Assembly (NCBI GenBank): GCA_963969495.1
Contig: OZ018328.1
Coordinates: 132,776,468 to 132,840,467 of the forward strand
Length of the DNA: 64,000 bases
From: Ceratothoa steindachneri
Lineage: Eukaryota > Arthropoda > Malacostraca > Isopoda > Cymothoidae
Direction: 5' to 3'
Below, piece by piece: positions 34,171-45,129 of the stretch. Numbering within the stretch: the stretch's first letter is position 1; every line of letters begins with the position of its first letter. The position numbers were made by a program, and so were the translations under genes. The notes under the pieces were generated by a model that was not told where the DNA came from, did no database searches, and saw only the letters and a list, made by a program, of their open reading frames with translations.

Positions 34171-35059
34171 GAGAAGAACCAGCCGTGTTTTGAAAATTTT
34201 AGAATACTCAAGATTAAGACAGTTAAATCCTTTTTCATGTTGTTATGTTTAAAATTTGATCACCCTATTGTAATTTTTTTGGAGATTATCATGCTTTACC
34301 ATACACTTCTTCACAGTGAATTGCATCTTCCATCATTCCGAACATTTTTACTACTGTTATCCAAATTTTCAACATTATTTTGATATTTTGCCCTAGTACC
34401 TAATTTAGCGTCCTTGGCAAATTTTAAGTAAGGATCAGAAAACAGATCCGTGAAGTACGGCGCTAGTGACCAATATCCATTTAGAATTATTTCCATTGAC
34501 AAAAAATCAGCCTACGGGTGTACAATAATGCATAAAGAGGGAGGGAAGAGTGGGTAATTTTATTAGCATTGAAGCTCACCGACCCAACTTCAGAGGAAAT
34601 TACCAAATGTTAAGTTCTTGAAGTTTTTAATAAAAATCCATCCTCTTATTCAGACTATTCATTCGGGTTTTTTTTCATTGAACCATTTTTCCCGCCATTT
34701 TTTCTTATTGAGATTAGTGCCCACATTGGGTTGGGTTATTTTCCCCCAAACACCGAATCTTAGCGCGATCGAGGCATCGAGGACAACAAAAGCATTGAAT
34801 GGAAAGAACCTCCCAAAGATCTTTGATAAATCCCACCAATGCACAATTCCAGCATAAATATGCGCCAAAAGTCATGGAATAGTATTATGTAAATGAAATG
34901 GTAAGAAGCGCCACTGTACAGTGACGTCATGGAAATTCCCACACCTGTATCAGTTGTGATCTGACATCTCGTGGGTCAATGTGAATGTCGGCTGGGCTGC
35001 TCATCGTGACGAGTTGACATGGGTGTCCGACTGATAGGACATTTCATTTCTTAACCTGT
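34171..35059. other. Unassigned spacer
   Basis: AT-rich, no recognised gene. Open frames near 34600-34900 have no motifs. Confidence 0.5.
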
Positions 35060-36142
35060 GCGGACATTCATTTCCCCTCGATCTACTCGTGCGGTGCCAC
35101 GCATCTACCCAGAACCCCTCACGGAAAGAAAGCCACTCAACGTGGCGAGCGCAATGGCTAGATTTGTTCATGGTACCAGAGAAGCAACACAGACTCAAAT
35201 CGCATCTGCATTCAATGCAGGAGGTACCAGACGCATATCACTAGGGTCAGAGCATCGTTCCTTACCCTCCATGGGATATGGGGGCAAAAGACCCATCAGA
35301 TTTACCCTGTTAAAACTAGACACCGGACATAGCTCCTTGCTGGGGCTCGTGACGTCGCTAACTGGACCATATAGGTCTGGCAACATGTGGCGTGGTACGA
35401 TGAGTCACAGTTCCAGTTCTGGTAGGGCGTGGGAGTATCGCAGAACTCTTGAGACTATGGGCTGCAATTGTCAACAAGGCACTGTACAGGCTGGATGGGG
35501 TTCTATACTGGTGTGGTTTTGTGTTCACGTGGCATAGGTTGAGTCCTTTGGTCCGCCCGATCTAAATTTGAATGAATTTTAATTATTTTAACATCTTACT
35601 CAATTATCATACCATTTATCTATCTAGTGCTTCAATCATCACTGCATAATCACCACCTCATCATATCAGGCACAACTTTTATATCTCATCTTTAAAACTT
35701 TTTTACTACAAACGAATTACGATGCAATCACCTCGCAGTGAGCACCAAGGGACTCGTAAATAATCCATCCATCTGCCCGTTCATGTCATAGACCGGTGTC
35801 TGCTATGTAGCGCTGCTTAGGGACCACTTTAATTCATTCATGGACTTCATGTACCCAAACAAGGGAGATTTTCAATCAGGACACTACACCATGTCATCGT
35901 GCCAAACTTTCCCGAATTGGTTGGAGTATTCTGGAAAGTTCTGACGAATAATGGTGCCAGCACGTTCACCCGACATAAACCCAATCGAGCAGGTCTCTTC
36001 GAACCAGAGATCCGTCACCTACAAAAATCAGGGAACTGTCAACGGCTATTGTGACGACATGACTCATTATCATCCACTCGTGAAACGATGTCACATTGAG
36101 TTTGCACTTCAACGAGCTAGAGGAGGTCCTACACGATACTAG
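35060..36142 (+). pseudogene. Decayed Tc1-like transposase
   Basis: Motifs across plus-strand frames: VAWYDESQFQFW (first Asp, about 35395), GTVQAGWGSILVW (about 35480) and, after an AT-rich interruption of about 200 bp (35560-35760), LRDHFNSFMDFMYPN, PARSPDINPIE (third catalytic region, 35960) and the terminal RARGGPTRY. It belongs to a different Tc1 family from 21089-22496. Terminal inverted repeats were not found. Confidence 0.7.
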
Positions 36143-36181
36143 TTACCTATCACGTAGCTTTTGGCACATCGATGTATAGAT

Positions 36182-36400
36182 TTCTCATCGAATTTAAAAC
36201 GTAGTACCAACGAGGGCAGAACGTTTGCAAAGCGATATATCTAAAGAAAGTAGTGAATCTAGAGAAGGTGAAACTGTGGGGAAGATTAACCGTAAATCTC
36301 CCTGTAGGCAGTGATGGCGGAACGGCATCCAATCCCTCAGATATCAGCCTCCGCAATGTTCCCCATCCTATGCAAGACATCGCCTTGTGCATAAGGACTT
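36182..36400 (+). repeat. Dispersed repeat Z, copy 4 (partial)
   Basis: It contains CGAATTTAAAACGTAGTACC, then CCAACGAGGGCA, AAAGAAAGTAGTGAATC, GGTGAAACTGTGGGGAAGAT and CTCCCTGTAGGCAG, in the order of the other Z copies. Only the left part of the longer copies is present. Confidence 0.6.
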
Positions 36401-37000
36401 ACACTAAGACGGGAAAGATGGGGAGTGGGTAATAGCACATGACTCCAATTGTCTAAAACCCACAGATCTTAACGGATAATTACCTCCTAACAATTTTAAC
36501 AACCATTTCTCGACTTAACTTTAACGACAGGATTTCGTTAATCAACCTGGCCTAAATTACCGGTGGTTAGTATGGACAAAGCGTAAGCCCGAGAAAAGTC
36601 TTTGTTTCCTCTGATTTGTCGGTGGAACCCATCTTTGACTGGCTGCGTCGCTCTATCAGCCTCTAATTGTGATCCTTCCTGAGCCAAATTATATGGACTT
36701 GGCTCAATTAGACTCCGACGACGAGAACCCGTAATAAGAGACTTCATTCCACCCCACAATTTGTCGTAATGGCGTAAGTGTAATACCTTTAAAATAAAAA
36801 AAATAGGCGTCATTTCTTTTTATACAATATATTTGCCGTTGCGTTCAGGGTATATGAAAGAATTTTGTTATTTAATGTATATAATAACCTGTATTTAATA
36901 TATCTTGTTTTTGTTTTAATAACTGTACATAATGTATTTTTCCGATTTGAATAATTCCTTATTTTTTGGCACCGAATTGAAAAAAACAAACAAGCAAACA
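36401..37000. other. Unassigned spacer
   Basis: No gene or element is recognised in this AT-rich 600-bp stretch. Confidence 0.5.
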
Positions 37001-37095
37001 CATGCACTGTTCAAGTCTACAGCAGTGGCAGCGTTATTGAGAATACAAATTAAAATCAACTACGTTGCCACTGCTGTAGACTTTAACAGTGCATG
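37001..37095. repeat. Fold-back repeat, about 33-bp arms
   Basis: CATGCACTGTT-AAGTCTACAGCAGTGGCA-CG (37001-37035) recurs as its complement at 37062-37095 with two mismatches and a spacer of about 26 bp. It lies 24 bp before a (TA)n array. Confidence 0.85.
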
Positions 37096-37115
37096 TATAC
37101 AACATGGCCTCTTGC

Positions 37116-37118
<3 letters not shown>

Positions 37119-37206
<88 letters not shown>
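37119..37206. repeat. (TA)n left of PLE-C
   Basis: A perfect TA run of about 88 bp that joins the PLE-C terminal hairpin. Confidence 0.98.
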
Positions 37207-37210
<4 letters not shown>

Positions 37211-37730
37211 AAAAAACTCACAAAGTGGCACGTGAGGAAAGCAATAATATGAAAATTAACCCACAACAAAATGAAAAGATAAATTATCCAATATCTTTGA
37301 AATAGGTAAAAACCTTTGTTACCCTCGTCAATTTTTGCACACTTCATTAAACTTTGCTAAGAGAACTTTTTATAGAACTGATGACCCACCGGTTTTCAGT
37401 TATAAAAATTGTCTTATCTTGCCATACTTTGAACCATTTTTTGGTCTCATCCGTATTTTTAAGCAACTTAATATCTCTGTAAATTTTAGATATGAATCCG
37501 CTTTATATAAAATGGTAGTCCACAATAACACAAGGAAAAAAGGTGGAGTATATTCTATAGAATGTTCTATTTACAATTTACCTTACTTCGGGCAAACTGG
37601 TAAATCTTTATCAACTAGAATTTACCAACATAAGTATAATATTAGAAGAGGTGAACTAAACAGCGCTTTATTTTTACATTTATCTGAAAATAACCATCCC
37701 ATTGACTGGAACTCTGCAAAATTCCTTTGT
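37207..37730 (+). mobile_element. Penelope-like element PLE-C, both ends rearranged
   Basis: After the (TA)n come the complement of the shared PLE hairpin (AAACTCACAAAGTGGCACGTGAGG, spanning about 37213-37236), a decayed inverted hammerhead (CAAAGATATTGG on the minus strand, about 37288-37300), then an RT thumb and GIY-YIG domain on the plus strand. It ends abruptly at about 37730, where an inverted block of a different PLE (PLE-E) begins. Confidence 0.8.
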
Positions 37731-37754
37731 CAGAGTTTAAAGTGTGGTTTTTAA
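37335..37754 (+). pseudogene. PLE-C RT thumb and GIY-YIG endonuclease fragment
   Basis: The open plus-strand frame reads LNFAKRTFYRT, LNISVNFRYES (thumb), GGVYSIECSI, LPYFGQTGKSLSTRIYQHK and IDWNSAKF, close to PLE-B. The last codons run into the PLE-E junction. The catalytic RT is missing. Confidence 0.88.
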
Positions 37755-37986
37755 ATCTAATATAAAGAGACTCCAGTGTACGTAGTTGGTTTTCGTTGTT
37801 TGCTGTATCTTTAATTGAAAAATTATTTGAGTTTGGTTTATGGTGTGGATGTCTGTTTTCGTAGTGTATTTGGATAGGAAAGGAGTGAGCGGTGCTCCAG
37901 TTCTATTGCTGATGCCTAAATGTGCGCAAATACGGGTATGTAGCGTGCGCTGTGTTGATCCCAAATACACTACTCCCGAATTCTCC
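37731..37986 (-). mobile_element. PLE-E, inverted (minus) fragment with GIY-YIG
   Basis: The minus strand reads YLGSTQRTLHTRICAHLGIS, NRTGAPLTPFLSKY and LKTTL (37970-37737), a GIY-YIG domain of a second, distinct PLE type without the WNSAKF block. It forms a head-to-head inverted duplicate with 37987-38145. Confidence 0.8.
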
Positions 37987-38599
37987 CCTATCTGAATACA
38001 CTACGAAAACAAACTTCCACACCATAAACCAAACTTAAATGATTTTTCAATTAAAGATAAAACAAACAACGAAAACCAACTACGTACACTGGCATTTATT
38101 TATATTAGATTTAAAAACTACACTTTAAATTCTGACACAAGCTCATTTCCACTTTTACTACAACTATAATTACCCACGAATTACGCACGCCAAATCCACT
38201 CCCCCCAAAAAACAACCCCTATTTTTCCAATATTTCTATTATCCCCTCTTTTACAATGAAGACACCCCCAAATAATTAATCTCAGTTTTATTTTAAAAAC
38301 AAAAACATATTTCCCATTCCCTAATAGTTAAAAGCTCTGCATTTTTATAATTTGAAAATTACCACCTCTGCTGCTTCCCATTTCCCATATAACTAATTTA
38401 TAAATATCTGATAACTTCTTTAAAAAATTCTTATTATATTTGTATATATTTATAATCTCATATCCTTGAGAATGGGTTCCTACCCGAAACGTCGGTACCA
38501 ATAAGTTAATATATAATAATGAACTTCCTAAATTTAGCCTGCTTATTGATCCTTAAAATACATATACGCCTGGCAACACGCAACCCCTATGCTCTCTTA

Positions 38600-38600
<1 letters not shown>
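37987..38600 (+). mobile_element. PLE-E, plus copy with 3' region and hammerhead
   Basis: 37987-38145 is the inverted repeat of 37731-37890 (for example ACGAAAACCAACTACGTACA against its complement). It continues on the plus strand past the end of the GIY-YIG domain into an AT-rich 3' region, a hammerhead-like motif at 38463-38494 and the next (TA)n. Confidence 0.75.
38463..38494 (+). ncRNA. Hammerhead-ribozyme-like motif, PLE-E
   Basis: On the plus strand: CC; core TTGAGAAT; stem II GGGT, TCCT, ACCC; GAAA; CG stem III; UC; GG. Stem II pairs perfectly over 4 bp, and GAAACGUC is the typical minimal stem III of PLE hammerheads. Stem I is short (2 bp sure). Confidence 0.6.

Positions 38601-38679
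<79 letters not shown>
38601..38679. repeat. (TA)n between PLE-E and PLE-D
   Basis: A perfect TA run of about 79 bp. Confidence 0.98.
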
Positions 38680-38682
<3 letters not shown>

Positions 38683-38840
38683 AAAGGCCCAAAGAAATTA
38701 AAACTGGTAACACAACCCGGAAAAACGTTAAGGAAATTATGATTATGTGTACCTTTGAAGCTTAAGAAAGAAAATGGGAGATATAGTAACAGAAAAATTA
38801 GGTGCAAACTATTTTAACTCTTATCAGAAAATGAACAAAG

Positions 38841-38910
38841 GAGTAGGATTTGAACCTGTGTCATAAAGCGCTCTTCGCTAAAATGACCACCGACGCTCAT
38901 CGCCAGAGCG
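38841..38910 (-). repeat. tRNA-like SINE head within PLE-D flank
   Basis: The minus strand has GCGTCGGTGGTCATTTTAGC (D-arm-like) and, downstream, the B box GGTTCAAATCC (38846-38856). CGAAGAGC and AGGTTC are shared with 6485-6562. Confidence 0.5.
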
Positions 38911-38964
38911 TCTTTAAATAGGTAACTGTACAAAGCAAAGGTTAAACCATGGTAAATTGAAGAC

Positions 38965-38998
38965 CCGAGTGCTTTCGTTTATTACATCATCTTCAAGG
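38965..38998 (-). ncRNA. Hammerhead-like motif, PLE-D left
   Basis: The minus strand reads CC, TTGAAGAT, a weak stem II, ACGAAAGC, AC, UC, GG. The core and the GAAA box are recognisable. Stem II pairing is poor, so this is a decayed copy at best. Confidence 0.4.
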
Positions 38999-39399
38999 AA
39001 GGAAGAGAATGAAAAAGTAAAATAGAGAAAGAACAATGGTGGTCTCCAAAAACAAAATATGATCGCTGACGTTTTATTAGTTTTATGAAACAAATGACTA
39101 TCGCTCATGTTATAGAAGAAATGAATTCGGATAAATTAATTGTTAATAAATATAAAGGATATATCTATACAGAAAAATACTCATACTTACACAGGTAGAT
39201 ATTTAGATATACATTTATGAACAAAGATACATATTTATACATGCATACATATGCATATACCTACACCTGAGAACGATAGTAACAATATTTGATGTGTTAA
39301 GAATGTTATGTACACCAACATTTTTTTGGCTAATATTTAAATAAATTAGCAAGAGCAATTTTTACTAACCTGTATTTTATTTTTAATTTATCGTTAGAA

Positions 39400-39740
39400 T
39401 CAGAGCGTCTAAATCGTAAAATCCTCGGTGCAGCTAATATTAGATAGAGACCAGGTGGATTTTATCCCCGCTGATTCTGTAATATTCCGTTGACATAAAT
39501 GTTTTTTTAAAAACGGTGATCCCGTTTTCCCAATCAATGTGATTCGAAGCTAAATGTAGAATAAAGTATTAAACATTTGACCTGTTTTCATATTCTATTT
39601 ATGTTTCTTGTCTTTTTTTTAAATGTTTGCTACTCCGACCGAAAGAATATTTTGAGCAATTTTTTACATGGAACATTATACATAAATAAACCTATTTGTG
39701 TGGGGAGATTTTATGAAGAATTTTTTTTAATTTGGTGTGT
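39400..39740 (-). pseudogene. PLE-D GIY-YIG remnant
   Basis: On the minus strand VYNVPCKKLLKIFF, then QTFKKKTRNI after a stop, then SNHIDWENGITVF resemble the IYxVPC...FGxTxxTFKxR...HxIDWEN layout of a PLE endonuclease. It is heavily decayed. Confidence 0.5.
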
Positions 39741-40002
39741 TAGATGTAAACTTGATTTTTGTAAAAAATCCTGAAAAAATTTTATAAATATTTTTAGCTT
39801 GTTTTATAAATGTTTATCTCCCTCTCTATATATAAGTATTTATTTGTATAGATATATACTTTTACATTTGTTAACATTAACACGTCACCAATAATTAATC
39901 ATTTACTTGATAAAACTAATACCATGCCACGTCAACGATAGTCTTGTTTTTCGAGACCACCATTGTTCTTTCCATATTTTACTTTTCATTCTTCACTTCA
40001 TT

Positions 40003-40034
40003 CCTTGAAGTTGATGTGCTAAACGAAAGCAGTC
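40003..40034 (+). ncRNA. Hammerhead-like motif, PLE-D right
   Basis: Plus strand CC, TTGAAGTT, GATGTGCTAAAC, GAAA, GC, AG, UC. It mirrors 38965-38998 and faces outward to the (TA)n. Decayed. Confidence 0.4.
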
Positions 40035-40076
40035 ATTTTTTCGCTTATTTTCTTTAATTTCGTGATGTTCACTCTT

Positions 40077-40078
<2 letters not shown>

Positions 40079-40161
<83 letters not shown>
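40079..40161. repeat. (TA)n right of PLE-D
   Basis: A perfect TA run of about 83 bp. Confidence 0.98.
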
Positions 40162-40167
<6 letters not shown>

Positions 40168-40252
40168 CTCTCATGAGCGCTAGAGACTGATGAAATTAAT
40201 CTAACATACCGAGAGAAAGAAAAAACGGAATAATTTTATTTTTTCTCTTCGG

Positions 40253-40449
40253 AAAATAGTTATTTCCTACTTCGAAAAAATCCGTACTGGGGTAAGATTC
40301 GATTCGAACCAAGCACACTGAGACAGCGAGGAACCGATTTTATCTCGATTAAAATGAACCTTTAACAAATCGGTTGCTCGCTGCTTCAGTGTGCTTGGTT
40401 CGAATCCCACCCCAGTACGGGCTTTTCCAAGTAGGAAATAACTATTTCT
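40253..40449. repeat. Fold-back tRNA-like repeat, 85-bp arms
   Basis: 40253-40340 and 40367-40449 are inverted copies with few mismatches and a loop of about 26 bp. Each arm has a perfect RNA polymerase III B box, GGTTCGAATCC (plus strand at 40397-40407, complement in the left arm). A clear A box is not seen. It looks like two SINE 3' tRNA halves joined head to head. Confidence 0.8.
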
Positions 40450-40533
40450 AAAGAAAACAAGGTCTGCTCACCAAAAGGTCACGTGCCTTCACTTATTCTG
40501 ATTTATGTCCTTATGACTTTGAAAACCTTCAAT

Positions 40534-40910
40534 AATTCCCAGAGTAACCTTGGGAGGACCTTGACAATTCTTTTATTCGAAAGAGAATGTAAACACCTTA
40601 GGGGTTTCAAATTTCGTTAGAATCGGCCGAATAGTTATGATGTTATTACCAAAGAAAACTAATTCTCTGACTAACCTCGGGTGACTTTGGCAATTATATT
40701 ATTTGAAAGAGAATGTAAAACAACATAATGGTTTTAAATTTCGTTAGAATCGGCTGAATAGTTATGATATTATTGCCAAAACAAATAATTCCCGGGCTAA
40801 CCTTGGGAAGACTTTGGCAATTCTATCATTCGAAAAAGAATGTTAAATAAAATAAAGGTTTCAAATTACATTAGAATCGGCCGAATAGTTACAATGTTAT
40901 TACAAAAACA
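40534..40910 (+). repeat. Tandem repeat, about 126 bp x 3
   Basis: Units start at about 40534, 40661 and 40786. Each carries AATTC, a GGCTAACCTTGGG-like string, TTTGGCAATTCTATCATTCG and TTAGAATCGGCCGAATAGTT with scattered changes. It ends near a (GACC)n-like string and the next (TA)n. Confidence 0.85.
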
Positions 40911-40976
40911 AAACAAAAATCAAAACGGGGGCCGACCGACCGACATAGTGAGATGTAGAGTCGCTCGCGACCAAAA

Positions 40977-40979
<3 letters not shown>

Positions 40980-41053
<74 letters not shown>
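40980..41053. repeat. (TA)n microsatellite
   Basis: A perfect TA run of about 74 bp, closing the 37119-41053 cluster. Confidence 0.98.
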
Positions 41054-41054
<1 letters not shown>

Positions 41055-43086
41055 TGTTACCTTCTCGTGTATACAAAGTCTTGTCCTGCTACGTCTTAGA
41101 GCAATTGAGAAATTCCCTGGATGTATGCCACCAAGAATATCCGAGAGCCGCTAAGCGCTTTCCTAAGTTCATCTATTGTCAATACCAAGACACTACAATT
41201 TCCCGATTTTGACCGCTATTCACCCTGTAACCTGACGTTTTTTACCCCTAGGCGATCTTTCCAATTCACCTTTTTTACGACAGTCACTGTTCTAAAAAGT
41301 AGATAAAGGCGGGATGTTTTCCTGTCTTGTTCGTAATCATATAATAGTGTGCCCTCGCTAGTTGATCAGTCATGATCAGCTAGGCAAACGGAGGGAAAAC
41401 AGAAATGGCCACAGTCAAGACTAGATAAGCTGACTGCCACCACCTGGAATTGAACCAGAATCTAGCTGTTATTATGTACCCCAAACCTTCCGCGTCAATA
41501 TCAATTCGCGTATCTATGGTACAAATTAGTGACGAAGAGAAAATGCCATTACATTTCAGTGACACCGAATCCAAATAGAAACGAGAAACAACTAAATTAG
41601 AAAGTCGTCCTTTATTTCGAATAAGCCACCTGACCTTTGGCAATCGAGAAGATTGGGATATGTCAATTTGACGGAGGAAATTAATCGTCTAACTGCCAAC
41701 TCACCCTTCGCAATATTACGTCAGGAAGTGATGTAGAAAACAAGAGATACGAATTTTGGAGCGGGGTTTTTGGTAGACCTTTAAAAATAGATGTAGAGAA
41801 ATGAAAAAGATGAAATTGTAATCCAATACTCTGTCCCCATCATATATGTAAACACACCTACAAAAATGTGACAATACACGCGATAGGAAAATACGAATTT
41901 TGTTTAGCATCTAACCTGTCAAAAACCTTTGAGAAGAGAAAGTAATAAAAATGGATATATGATCAGACAACTTTGCACAGTCAGACATTTGCTGATTTAT
42001 AAATATAGTAATGAATGATTACTCTATTAATTATATCAAACGTGACTGAATTACCAAATTAATCAAGAAAAATGCAATTATTTCTCTAAAGTTTATTAAA
42101 ACTGCATTATTCATTTTACTCTCATTAGTATCTATTATCCTCCCATTCACTATTATCATATTTTTTGTACTTCATCACCGCAATACATTATAATAATCAT
42201 CCACTGTCATATTTATGATCTTTCACTATTATCATAATTATTTTTATCTTTATCATCAGTGATTATTTTCCAAAGTTCACTCAAGACGCTGCTTAGCGCT
42301 TCTTACTGAGGACTTCAAATTCGCCATTTAATTTATTTCTATTCTCTTTAGATTGATTATAATTGAATTTGAAGTTAAGCAATTAATGAGGAAGATAAGT
42401 TGTATTTGGTCATAGGAGATACATAGATACTTAGTAAGGAAAGAGGGAGATGAGCGATCGAATGAGAAAATGGAAAGGGGCCGCTAATGAATGCGGTCAA
42501 CAAAGAGTGCTGCGACAGAAACAAAGTTAACAAATCACTTTCGATGTTTGGATAATCAGTTCAAAACAATAGCGAACTGGAGACATAAATCACTTAATGA
42601 ATTTGGCCCCATAAGCTCGGGGTTCGATTCCGGACTCTAAATATTTTATCCGCGTATATATGGGTGCATCAACAGGTTGGTGCATTTTAGAAATCTTCCC
42701 GAGATATTACGTTTGACTCTTCCATCATTGGCACGAAATGCTAAGAATGAATTAAATAAAAACAAATTATCATCCTTTGTCATCTCCGTTGACAATAAAA
42801 AGATAAATTCGAATAATTTAAATTTATAATCGTACTTTTGAATGCCTGGATTTGTGTACGAAGTTGGTCGTGTCGTTTTTAAGCGTTATCTTCCGGCTTT
42901 TGCTTTTGGGTTCATGACGGTTGTTCATGTAGTCCCTGTTACTGATCTTCTTCTTAACCCGTCCTTGTTCGCTTACCTTTTTTATTCTGTCTCTCACTTG
43001 AGATATTTACTCTTTAAAAGTAGTCATTTAGACCAAGGGGACTGTTCTGGTAAAGGGATGTGATCCTTAGATTGTTATTTAATTCG
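41054..43086. other. Unassigned 2-kb stretch
   Basis: No gene is recognised. A weak tRNA-like B box (GGTTCAATTCC, minus, 41446-41456) and another (GGTTCGATTCC, plus, near 42622) may be SINE relics. Confidence 0.45.
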
Positions 43087-43305
43087 CACCATCAACTCAC
43101 CCAGTCTATGTGATGAGTCTCGGTCACCCTGTCATTTGTGATGAGTCTTAGTCACCCAGTCACTGTGATGAGTCCTAGTCACCCAGTCATTTGTAATGAA
43201 TCTTAGTCAGCCAGTCATTTGTGATGAATCTTAGTCACCCAGTTATTTGTGATGAATCTTAGTCAGCCAGTCATTTGTGATGAATCTTAGTCATGCAGTT
43301 GTCAT
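43087..43305 (+). repeat. 28-bp minisatellite, about 7-8 copies
   Basis: The unit is close to GTCATTTGTGATGAATCTTA plus GTCACCCA, repeated with point changes. The copies are not separated by unique spacers, so this is not a CRISPR array. Confidence 0.92.
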
Positions 43306-45129
43306 AGAGACAACGTAAGAGGAATGCCATAGTTCATTTGGCCTCAACTTGTGTGACGTTTTGACTGTAAGTCCTGAGTTCATTATTTGGTTTGAGGACC
43401 GACCTGCCGCTCTCCCCTTTCTTATGACTTACCCACGGCCCTATGATTAAAATAGATGTTGTCCAAGGTTGATCTTGATGGTAGGTATGTAGGTAGCACT
43501 ATCTGTCCCTCGCATCGAGGACGAGATCCCCCGAGCGAATAATGAATTGGGTATAAAGATTAAAATGCCAGTCACTAGTGAGTTGGAATACACCAGGGTT
43601 CAGTTCTTGTTGTGAGAGATGTAGATATGTGACTTCAGAGAAGTCACTAAAAAAACAAAACAACTACAGGGTTCAGGAACATAGTATAGAGAGTGCGCAT
43701 GTTGTGCTGTTAAGATAGGAAATGAATGATAGTGATGTTTTGATTGGCCATGTTCACATTGATGCGTGTAGAGCTACTCACCCCTGCGGTGGCGAATATC
43801 AGCGTAACCACCCAGTGGGCCGCCAGCTCAAAATGATTTGCGTCAGGAATCCACCGCCGTTCCCATTAGGCTCGCGAGAGCTCCTCATCTCGAGATCGGT
43901 CCCCAAATTAACAACTTTACTAAGTTTTATGAATAGTTAATATTAAGGATTAGGGATAGTTAAGTCATTTTCTATATTATTCATATTATACTTATTGTAT
44001 GGTAATGGCTCTTCCAACGCACACCTATCATGCAGAGTGAGGTAAGTTTGATGAGAATGTGTGTACATCCAAGTTTTTGTTGCTAGGGATTTGGGCTCCC
44101 CGGGGCATTATCTTCTTTGGGGGCCCCCACCATACGAATGTTTTATATTATGAATGACATGAAAACAACTACTACTGTAATATTTTTTTCTTAATTTTTA
44201 AGCATACACATGGCTCATGGAGCTATGAAAATTCCCAAAGAATACAGAGAAACATAAACAAAATTGGAAATTCTTGATTTAGACTGATTATAAAACAAAG
44301 CCTGTAGCAACGGCATCACCAAAGATTTCACTTTTAAGTACCTTTTTATACTTTGCTTGATTAATGATTGAGCTAATGTTTGTCTACATTTTTATGGGCC
44401 TCTATATTTAACCGTTTTATTCAGTGTTTTTTAATTCAAATAAGGGCTGGGACACTTGTTTGTGGCCGGGGGAAAAAGTCCCCCCCCCCCCGCTCCCAGC
44501 TATGCTATTGGTGCTAGATTTACCTATAGCAATCATTTTAAACGCTGAGTTTTGTCTCTGGGAAAAATTACTACAGTTAAGCATATAGTGTTAAGTGTTC
44601 GTTTTCTGTTCATAGCCTCGTTTTTGAAGGGAAACACTGTTATTTAACTTATTCGTGTCATGCATTTTAATTTTAAAAAGAAACGTTAGAACTGGTGTAA
44701 TCTAACGTGAGATGTTTGTTCATTAGCTACATTCCACTATCTGTTGCTAAATTGAAATCGCATGTTTTATTATTAATACATGATAGGGACCATTTTCTGG
44801 ATTTCTTTTTAATGGTTATTTTTTGAAACCGTATTTTGATTCATTCCACCGTAATCGCATTACATCCATCAAGGGTTTCCTAATATTCCTTATCATCTCG
44901 GGGATTTTTTCATCCTTTAAATTTACCATATTATTCTACCTACCCTCGAGAATCACTTTAATTGCCATTGCTATTCAATGAAAATTGCAGTCTTGCCATG
45001 AAATGATTTATGTGAAAAAACAACAATCACTTCCGACTCGTGCGAGAAAGAAGTGCAAAGAGATGTTAGGTGCCTGGTGGTCTGGCCTATCACTTTCATA
45101 AATGTTATTGTCATGTGTTTCCTTTGTTA
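43306..45129. other. Unassigned 1.8-kb stretch
   Basis: No convincing gene. GC-rich patches near 44085-44130 and 44460-44505 (with a C run) hint at an old inverted-repeat element, but the ends do not match well enough to call. Confidence 0.45.

Larger units (their letters stand above)
38680..40078 (-). mobile_element. Penelope-like element PLE-D, decayed
   Basis: A 1.4-kb block between two (TA)n arrays. Inverted arms of about 120 bp (38950-39075 and 39930-40050) share GAGACCACCATTGTTCTTTC and a hammerhead-like motif. Between them the minus strand has a decayed GIY-YIG remnant. A tRNA-like segment lies between the left hammerhead and the left (TA)n. Confidence 0.7.

Noticed and set aside
42575..42650. 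Possible tRNA gene (GGTTCGATTCC near 42622)
   Set aside because: Only the B box is present. No D-arm, anticodon arm or acceptor stem pairing could be found, so a SINE relic is at most possible.
43087..43305. Regularly spaced repeats that could be taken for a CRISPR array
   Set aside because: The 28-bp units are directly adjacent with no unique spacers, and the DNA is eukaryotic.
44080..44505. Candidate hAT-like element with GC-rich ends (GGGCTCCCCGGGG and CCCCGCTCCCAGC)
   Set aside because: The end sequences match poorly and no 8-bp target duplication is visible.
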